Positions 15,361-20,258 of a DNA stretch of 20,258 nucleotides are shown here, piece by piece (positions within the stretch are counted from its first letter, which is position 1; each line of letters opens with the position of its first letter). A program made the translations under genes and the position numbers. The notes under the pieces were generated by a model. That model was not told the origin of the DNA. It saw only the letters and a program-made list of their open reading frames with translations, and ran no database searches. Source of the DNA: CAYLOC01 sp964385195 (lineage in GTDB: Bacteria; Actinomycetota; Actinomycetes; Propionibacteriales; Nocardioidaceae); assembly GCA_964385195.1 (NCBI GenBank), contig CAYLOC010000039.1, positions 1-20,258 of the forward strand. The letters run 5' to 3'.

Positions 15361-16536
15361 TTAGTGAAGTTTTGAGTGCGATGAGGGCGAAACAACAAAA
15401 GAAGTGCCTCGGGCTGCCTCGGTGCTCAGCAGGACCGCGGTGGCCGCCGAGAGGTCCGGCAGCCCCGCCCCCTGTGCGGCCAGCAGCACCCGAGCGCCAG
15501 CCAGGGACGCGGCCCCGGACGGCCCGGAGGAGACTCCCGCCGAGGACAGGTCCACCTCGGCGCGCTCACACTCCCCCTCGGTCACCGCCACGGCCGCGTC
15601 CACCCCGTCGCGCAGCACCGGCCAGGCCAGCCGCGACACCGTGCCGCAGTTCAGTCCCGCCATCCGGGTGGCCGCAGTCGGCACCGTGACCGGCTCCCCG
15701 GCAGCCAGGCTGGACAGCACGCACGCCGCCGTGTCCGGCTCCACCGACAGCACCACCGCACCGGTGGCCCCCTCGTCGGCTCCGCGGTGGTGCTGGACCG
15801 CCGCCTGCAGCAGCGACCCGACGCCGGTCGGTACGGCGACCAGCCCGGCTGGGTCGGCCCCGGCGGCGGCGAGCTGCTCGTCGATCTCGGCGAACAGCGT
15901 CTCGTACCCGGCGACGATCCAGGCCGGGATCTGCTCATACCCCTCCCACGCGGTGTCTTGGACCAGTAACGCACCGGTGTCCGCCGCCACCTTGCTGGCC
16001 TGGCGCACGGTCTCGTCGTACGGTCCGCGCACCACCGTCACTTCGGCTCCCTCGCCCGCGATCGCGCTGACCGTCTTGTCGGTGACCACTTCGGGGACGA
16101 ACACCTCCGCTCCCAGCCCGAGTGCGGCCGCCATCCGGGCGACCGCCCGGCCGTGGTTGCCGTCGGTGGCGGTCACCAGTCGCGGACCGGGGGCCCGCTC
16201 CAAGGCGGTGCGCAGATCTTTCAGCGACGACGGTGCGGTCCCGTCGAGGCGCGCGGACAGGGCCCGGAACACCGCGTAGGACGCACCGAGAATCTTGAAC
16301 GCCCCCAGGTCGAACCGGGCCGACTCGTCTTTCACGAAGACCCGGCCGACACCGAGCGGGCCGGCCAGGCCGGGGACCTCGGTCAGTGGCGTAGCGGCGT
16401 ACCCGGGCATGGTGCGGTGGAAGTCCCGCGCTGTCGCGTCAGGTGTCGCGCAGCGCCAGGCGCGCGCGGCCGGGCGGGTGAAGATCCGGGCCGATGGCTG
16501 CTCGCTCACATCAACATCATGCCCGACCGGACCCAT
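15361..16536 (-). CDS. dpaL: Diaminopropionate ammonia-lyase (PLP enzyme)
   Basis: This fold-type II PLP enzyme is expected to turn 2,3-diaminopropionate into pyruvate and ammonia in the cytoplasm. The PLP lysine is K81 in RFDLGAFKILGASYA. The motif TDGNHGRAVA (124-133) has the Asp that distinguishes this family from threonine dehydratases, which carry SAGNH. GVGS (238-241) is the phosphate-binding loop, and AGLNCGTVS (293-301) and SSGPSGAAS (336-344) are conserved later motifs. The length of 391 aa is normal, but after LLSTE (369-373) the tail is atypical and Ser-rich (FVVSPSSHSKLH), as if the 3' end had been replaced. The ATG at 16536 overlaps the upstream yigZ-like gene by 20 nt; GTG 16509 is an alternative start 7 nt beyond that stop. 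Neither has a clear ribosome-binding site, so coupling is likely. A related dehydratase activity cannot be excluded. Confidence 0.85.
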   Translation of the reverse strand: MGPVGHDVDVSEQPSARIFTRPAARAWRCATPDATARDFHRTMPGYAATPLTEVPGLAGPLGVGRVFVKDESARFDLGAFKILGASYAVFRALSARLDGTAPSSLKDLRTALERAPGPRLVTATDGNHGRAVARMAAALGLGAEVFVPEVVTDKTVSAIAGEGAEVTVVRGPYDETVRQASKVAADTGALLVQDTAWEGYEQIPAWIVAGYETLFAEIDEQLAAAGADPAGLVAVPTGVGSLLQAAVQHHRGADEGATGAVVLSVEPDTAACVLSSLAAGEPVTVPTAATRMAGLNCGTVSRLAWPVLRDGVDAAVAVTEGECERAEVDLSSAGVSSGPSGAASLAGARVLLAAQGAGLPDLSAATAVLLSTEAARGTSFVVSPSSHSKLH

Positions 16537-17194
16537 CGCGGCAGGAAGCGGGACCAGCCGTGACGGGTACGTCGACCCAGCGGCTCGCGCCGGGGGTGAC
16601 CACTGCGCCGCCTGACGTCAGTGCCCGCATCCGCGCGGCGAAGCCCTCGGTCTCCGCCACCGGCACCAGCACGTGCACCGTGACGCCTTCGGCGTAGGTC
16701 ACCGCGGATACCAGAACGCCCTGCTGGTGCAGCTCATGCTGTACGCGCCCGGATTGGGCATGGTCGAGGAGCACCGCGACCTCCGTCATCCTGGCCCGGC
16801 CGACACGAGGGGCCGTCTCAAGAGCGTGGCGCACCGCATCGCCGTACGCGCGCACCAGTCCGCCGGCACCGAGCAGCACCCCGCCGAAATAGCGACTCAC
16901 GACCGCGGCCACGTCGCTGACGCCAGCGCCGGTGAGGACCTCCAGCATGGGGGCACCGGCCGTTCCGGACGGCTCGCCGTCGTCGCTGCTGCCGCGGTCG
17001 GCCGCGTCCGGTCCGAGCACGAATGCGGAGCAGTGGTGCCCGGCGCTGTGGTGCCGACGGCGCTCCTCCTCCACCAGCGCATGGACCTGCTCCCGCGTCT
17101 CGACGCGCGCCACCCGGCACAGGAACCGGGACCGGCGGACCTCCGTCTCTGCAGCCCCCTCACCGGAGAGGGAGAGGTAGCTGGCTGCGCCCAT
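16517..17194 (-). CDS. yigZ: YigZ/IMPACT family protein
   Basis: This 225-residue protein has the UPF0029 (IMPACT) domain in residues 15-130, with HHCSAFVLG, SSDDGEPSGTAGAPMLEVL and the hallmark VVSRYFGGVLLGAGGLVRAY (98-117). A second small alpha/beta domain (DUF1949-like, about 136-205) follows. Bacterial members are linked to translation or RNA binding and often occur near unrelated genes; the molecular role is not settled. The open frame continues far upstream, but the ATG at 17194 is chosen because the conserved part starts there and the extension reads as Pro/Arg-rich noise over the divergent gene. A TAGCCT box just upstream would give a leaderless or nearly leaderless mRNA. The stop overlaps the start of the ammonia-lyase gene, so the two form a small operon. 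Confidence 0.9.
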   Translation of the reverse strand: MGAASYLSLSGEGAAETEVRRSRFLCRVARVETREQVHALVEEERRRHHSAGHHCSAFVLGPDAADRGSSDDGEPSGTAGAPMLEVLTGAGVSDVAAVVSRYFGGVLLGAGGLVRAYGDAVRHALETAPRVGRARMTEVAVLLDHAQSGRVQHELHQQGVLVSAVTYAEGVTVHVLVPVAETEGFAARMRALTSGGAVVTPGASRWVDVPVTAGPASCRDGSGRA

Positions 17195-17201
17195 GCGCGC
17201 C

Positions 17202-17207
17202 AGGCTA
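17202..17207 (-). promoter_or_regulatory. Candidate -10 box TAGCCT for the yigZ-like gene
   Basis: On the minus strand TAGCCT ends 7 nt before the ATG at 17194, placing the transcription start within a base of the start codon. There is no ribosome-binding site in between, consistent with a leaderless message. No good -35 hexamer is seen. Confidence 0.4.
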
Positions 17208-17235
17208 GTCAGCCGGGCGGCGCCCGACCTCCGAC

Positions 17236-17241
17236 TATCCT
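17236..17241 (+). promoter_or_regulatory. -10 box TATCCT placed for leaderless transcription of the CoA-transferase gene
   Basis: TATCCT occupies exactly -12 to -7 if transcription starts at the A of ATG 17248. The intervening TGCCAG has no ribosome-binding site. It lies back to back with the TAGCCT box of the opposite strand within a 53-nt gap, so the two promoters probably compete. The -35 region is not recognisable. Confidence 0.5.
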
Positions 17242-17247
17242 TGCCAG

Positions 17248-18642
17248 ATGCTGCCGGACCCGGCGACCCACCGACTCCTGACGCACGCATGGTCGACCCT
17301 GGGAGGTCGCCCGTCGGCGCTGGAACGGCTGGACGTGCGCGGCACGACCGACGGTCTGCTGCCGTCGGTGTTCCCCGCGATGCCGGCGATGGTGGCAGCG
17401 GTCTCGGCGACGACGCTCGCCGCGGCGGAGCTGGACGCGGCGCGCACGCAGCGACCGGCCGCACCTGCCACGGTCGAGACCGAACACGTGGCCCTGGCGG
17501 CCCGGAGCGAACGCTACGCACGTCTCGGCGGCACCGCCACCGAGAACCTGTTCGCCCCGTTGTCCCGGTTCTGGCGGACCGCCGACGGCTGGCTGCGCCT
17601 CCACACGAACTACTCCTGGCATCGCGACCGGGCGCTGCGGGTGCTCGGGTGTGACGAGGAGCCGGCGTCGGTGGAACAGGCGGTACGCCGATGGCGCGGT
17701 GCCGACCTGGAGGACGCGCTGGCCGCCGCGGGCGCGTTGGGCTACGCGGTACGCAGCCTGGAAGAGTGGGGGGTCCACCCGCAGGGACGGGCCGTGGCCA
17801 GCCTGCCGCTGCTGGAGTCGACGCTGCACCATGCCGACGGCACCACGTCGGCCGGCGGCAGACTGGTGTCCGGCAGCCGGTTCGCCGAGGGTCTCCGGGT
17901 GCTGGACCTGACCCGGGTCATCGCCGGCCCGGTCGCCACCCGGATGCTGGCCGCCTGGGGAGCCGACGTCCTCCGCGTGGACAGCCCGCGCCTGCCCGAG
18001 ATCCCCGGCCAGACGCTGGACACTCTCTCCGGAAAGCGCAGCGCGCTCCTGGACTTCGCCGAGCCGGACGGTCGGCGACGTCTGGAGGACCTTCTGGCCG
18101 CCGCCGACGTGGTGGTGCAGGGTTACCGGCCGGGCGCGCTGGCGGCGTACGGGCTGGGCGCCGAGGCGCTGGCCGACCGGCACCCGCACCTGAGCGTGGT
18201 GACGCTGTCGGCGTGGGGGCGGACGGGGCCGTGGTCGGCGCGTCGTGGCTTCGACTCGTTGGTGCAGTGCCCGACCGGGATCGCGGCCGCCGAGGGCGGC
18301 GGTGACCAGCCGGGGAAGCTGCCCGCGCAGCTGTTGGATCATGCCACCGGGTATCTCGCGGCCGCGGCTGCCTTGCTGTCCCTGGCCCGGGTGGCGCATG
18401 GCGACCCGCCGTCGTCGGTGTCTCTTTCCCTTGCGCAGACCGCGGCTTGGCTGACCGGCGGAGGCCCGGAGCCGATGCCGTCCGCGGCCGCACGCGAGCC
18501 GTCTCCCGAGGACTACCTGGTGACGCTGGCGGGCAGGGCCGCGCCGGCGCAGGTGATCGCGCCGCCGGGACGGGTCGCGGGGAGGCATCCGGCGTGGACG
18601 ACGACGGCCGAGTTCGGGTCGCAGCCGGCGGCGTTCCGGTGA
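17248..18642 (+). CDS. Class III CoA-transferase (CaiB/BaiF family), rearranged domains
   Basis: The protein has 464 residues. From about residue 213 it shows the usual start of the family (GLRVLDLTRVIAGPVATRML, then WGADVLRVDSP), followed by SGKRSALLDF, ADVVVQGYRPG, GRTGPWSARRGFDSLVQ and QLLDHATGYLAAAAALL. D364 in the last motif sits where the catalytic Asp forms the acyl-anhydride in this family. Residues 1-205 resemble a degenerate C-terminal half of the same fold (ADGWLRLHTNYSWHRDRALR, then DALAAAGALGYAVRSLEEWG), which normally comes last. The order thus looks swapped, and the usual C-terminal segment after D364 is short. Such enzymes move CoA between carboxylic acids; the substrate cannot be told. 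The sigma-factor gene starts 49 nt downstream on the same strand, so co-transcription is likely. Confidence 0.8.
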   Translation: MLPDPATHRLLTHAWSTLGGRPSALERLDVRGTTDGLLPSVFPAMPAMVAAVSATTLAAAELDAARTQRPAAPATVETEHVALAARSERYARLGGTATENLFAPLSRFWRTADGWLRLHTNYSWHRDRALRVLGCDEEPASVEQAVRRWRGADLEDALAAAGALGYAVRSLEEWGVHPQGRAVASLPLLESTLHHADGTTSAGGRLVSGSRFAEGLRVLDLTRVIAGPVATRMLAAWGADVLRVDSPRLPEIPGQTLDTLSGKRSALLDFAEPDGRRRLEDLLAAADVVVQGYRPGALAAYGLGAEALADRHPHLSVVTLSAWGRTGPWSARRGFDSLVQCPTGIAAAEGGGDQPGKLPAQLLDHATGYLAAAAALLSLARVAHGDPPSSVSLSLAQTAAWLTGGGPEPMPSAAAREPSPEDYLVTLAGRAAPAQVIAPPGRVAGRHPAWTTTAEFGSQPAAFR

Positions 18643-18691
18643 CCGAACCTGACTCCCCGCAGGCATCGACCCCGAGACCTCACGAACGGCG

Positions 18692-19204
18692 ATGACCGAG
18701 CGTCTACCGGATGTGAAGCCACCGTTCGAGCAGATCGTGTCCGAGCACGGCGCCACCGTGCTGCGGGTGTGCCGCGCCGTTGTCGGCCCGGCGGACGCCG
18801 ACGACGCCTGGTCGGAGACGTTCCTGTCCGCGCTACGGGCCTATCCCGGCCTGGACTCCGACGCGAACATCGAGGCCTGGCTGGTCACGATCGCGCACCG
18901 CCGCGCCATCGACGTACACCGGTCGCGGCAGCGACAAGCCGTGCCCGTGGCGACGGTGCCCGAACGCAGCAGTGGTGACACCGAGGAGTACAGCGAGGAG
19001 TACGGCGAGCTGTGGGAGGCGCTGAAGCGGTTGCCGAGCAAGCAACGCCAGACGGTGGCATACCACCACATTGCCGGCCTGTCGCACCGTGAGGTCGCCG
19101 CGATCGTCGGTGGCACCGAGGCCGCCGCCCGCCGCTCCGCCGCCGACGGAGTCGCCGCGCTCCGCAAGACCTACCGATCCCTTCAGGAGAGCACCACGCC
19201 ATGA
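18692..19204 (+). CDS. ECF-type RNA polymerase sigma factor
   Basis: The protein has 170 residues with the two-domain layout of an ECF sigma factor. Region 2 (about 12-80) includes DADDAWSETFLSALRAYPGL and the -10 recognition helix EAWLVTIAHRRAIDVHR. An acidic linker follows (DTEEYSEEYGELWEAL). Region 4 (about 108-160) has LPSKQRQTVAYHHIAGLSHREVA, a helix-turn-helix for -35 recognition. No anti-sigma factor is encoded next to it. Its stop overlaps the start of the alkyltransferase gene in ATGA, so the two are translated together; this suggests, but does not prove, a link to alkylation damage. It follows the CoA-transferase gene by 49 nt. The ATG at 18692 is the first start that keeps region 2 complete, but its ribosome-binding site is weak. 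Confidence 0.85.
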   Translation: MTERLPDVKPPFEQIVSEHGATVLRVCRAVVGPADADDAWSETFLSALRAYPGLDSDANIEAWLVTIAHRRAIDVHRSRQRQAVPVATVPERSSGDTEEYSEEYGELWEALKRLPSKQRQTVAYHHIAGLSHREVAAIVGGTEAAARRSAADGVAALRKTYRSLQESTTP

Positions 19205-19791
19205 CCGCCTTTCCCGACATTCCCGCCTCCGCCGACACGCTCGACCGGCTCCACACGCGGCTGGCTGCCGAGGCCGAGTCCGACGGGCTGCTCGACGTCG
19301 CCTACCGCACCGTTGATTCGCCCGTCGGTCCGCTGTTGCTGGCCGCGACCCCGCAGGGGGTGGTGCGGATCGGCTTCCCCACGTTCGACCCCGACGAGGT
19401 GCTGCAGGAGCTCGCCACCCGGGTCAGCCCCCGGGTACTCCGGGCACCGGCCCGGCTGGACCGTGTCGCCACCGAGCTGGACGAGTACTTCGCCGGCCGG
19501 CGCCGGGTGTTCGACGTACCGGTGGACCTGCGGCTGGCCACCGGGTTCCGGCTCGGTGTCCTTCACCACCTGCCGCAGATCGGGTACGGCCAGACCGAGA
19601 GCTACGCCGAGGTGGCCCGCGCCGCCGGCAGCCCGAGGGCCGTGCGCGCGGTCGGCACCGCATGTGCGCTGAACCCCGTCCCACTCGTCGTACCCTGCCA
19701 CCGGGTGGTCCGCTCCGACGGGTCGATCGGCCAGTACGCCGGTGGTCCCGAGGTCAAGCAGATGCTGCTGAACCTCGAGGCCGCGGCCTGA
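19201..19791 (+). CDS. ogt: Methylated-DNA-protein-cysteine S-methyltransferase
   Basis: This 196-residue suicide repair protein takes the alkyl group from O6-alkylguanine in DNA onto its own cysteine. The active-site motif is VVPCHRVV with C166. It is preceded by the DNA-binding helix-turn-helix with SYAEVARAAGSPRAVRAVG, including the arginine finger in RAVRAVG, and followed by GSIGQYAGGPEVKQMLLNLE, the usual C-terminal helix. Residues 30-105 form the RNase H-like N-terminal domain. It lacks the Ada N-terminal regulator, so it is Ogt/MGMT-like. The ribosome-binding site AGGAG at 19185-19189 lies inside the sigma-factor gene, and ATG overlaps its TGA. The family call is firm; the symbol could equally be ogt or mgt. 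Confidence 0.92.
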   Translation: MTAFPDIPASADTLDRLHTRLAAEAESDGLLDVAYRTVDSPVGPLLLAATPQGVVRIGFPTFDPDEVLQELATRVSPRVLRAPARLDRVATELDEYFAGRRRVFDVPVDLRLATGFRLGVLHHLPQIGYGQTESYAEVARAAGSPRAVRAVGTACALNPVPLVVPCHRVVRSDGSIGQYAGGPEVKQMLLNLEAAA

Positions 19792-20258
19792 GCCGGACAT
19801 CGGCGAGGTCCTGCCGGGGCTGGGGACTGTGCCATATCCGGAGGGAGTAGCCGGGACGCGGGGCTATACGGGGAGGAACGCGGCGATCAGGTGGCGAGAA
19901 TGAATGCTCCAAGCCGTTGGCGACGGCTCAGCCCTTCCGGCCGGCAACCGTCAGCGCAGCAGCCTTCGACAGCGCATAGCCAACCGAGCAACCACATATC
20001 CATGCGCCATCGAGTGTCCAAATGAATCGACGCATGCGGACCTCTCGTGGCAACGGTCAGCGTTGCGTCGTACTGGTTCAGGAAGTGGCCAGAAACGCGA
20101 CTCCTGCGGAGCGGCTGGGAGCTCCGGTCACTGGGGCAGACAACACCGGCAGCGAATCGTGGGTGGCCACCCTGCGCTCGGCCGTCCTGGCAGGGCTCGA
20201 CCAGTCAGGGCAGTGCTGTGGCAGCAGATTGTTGTCATCAACGCGGTTTGGGAACCAT
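19792..20258. other. 467-nt stretch to the window end with no convincing gene
   Basis: Both strands hold only short open frames. The base composition is less GC-rich than the genes to the left from about 19880 on, and codon bias is lost. No tRNA, transposase or strong hairpin terminator was recognised after the alkyltransferase stop. The window ends before any downstream gene can be identified. Confidence 0.5.
19928..20035 (-). CDS. Possible 35-residue small protein
   Basis: An ATG at 20035 is preceded by GAGAGG about 6 nt upstream, a fair ribosome-binding site. The frame gives a small protein with a basic start (MRRFIW), a moderately hydrophobic middle (WICGCSVGYALSKAAALTV) and a Lys/Arg tail, which could be a short membrane peptide. 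Third-position G/C is only about 57 percent, well below the real genes, and I recognise no family. It may be chance. Confidence 0.2.
   Translation of the reverse strand: MRRFIWTLDGAWICGCSVGYALSKAAALTVAGRKG

Noticed and set aside
14135..15364. Plus-strand open frame of 409 codons opposite the 781-aa gene
   Set aside because: Ser/Arg/Pro-rich shadow of a gene with clear Ig-like domains and a transmembrane helix.
17195..17521. N-terminal extension of the yigZ-like gene to 17521
   Set aside because: The extra 109 codons are Pro/Arg/Ser-rich, antisense to the CoA-transferase, and the family's conserved region begins just after ATG 17194.
17209..18756. Minus-strand open frame of 515 codons opposite the CoA-transferase
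   Set aside because: Arg/Gly/Gln-rich shadow; the plus strand carries family motifs throughout.

Overview
The window comes from a high-GC actinobacterium. The evidence is strong G/C bias at third codon positions, frequent GTG starts, overlapping start/stop codons, -10 hexamers placed so that transcripts would be leaderless, and family-level resemblance of several proteins to actinobacterial families. The genus cannot be set from the sequence alone. I see no rRNA, tRNA, CRISPR array or intact transposase.

Bases 1-1152 are a toxin-antitoxin patch. A decayed VapB/VapC pair (181-504) has lost its antitoxin start codon and much of its toxin. An intact RHH-like antitoxin / PIN toxin pair (539-1152) follows, with a TTGA overlap and a promoter placed for leaderless transcription. 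After a convergent gap come two minus-strand genes: a membrane-anchored, extracytoplasmic beta-propeller-like protein (1421-2797) and a 53-residue zinc-ribbon protein (2854-3015).

Bases 3239-15210 (12 kb) hold one minus-strand operon of three coupled genes encoding proteins of 781, 851 and 2358 aa. All share one plan: about 220 residues of tandem Ig-like domains with no signal peptide, one transmembrane helix near residues 226-255, then a long chain of carboxypeptidase-regulatory-like beta-sandwich repeats. The predicted topology is N-in/C-out, so the Ig-like domains face the cytoplasm and the repeats lie outside. This is the most unusual system in the window. From memory, similar actinobacterial proteins (often labelled 'hydrolytic protein') occur near cytoplasmic contractile injection system genes in Streptomyces. 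No such structural genes are present here, so that link is a hypothesis.

Bases 15361-19791 are housekeeping-type genes: a diaminopropionate ammonia-lyase (minus), a YigZ/IMPACT protein (minus), and, divergent from it across a 53-nt gap with two -10 boxes, a class III CoA-transferase with its half-domains in swapped order, an ECF-like sigma factor, and an O6-alkylguanine-DNA alkyltransferase coupled to the sigma gene through ATGA. The last 467 bases hold no convincing gene; one 35-codon minus-strand ORF is noted with low confidence.
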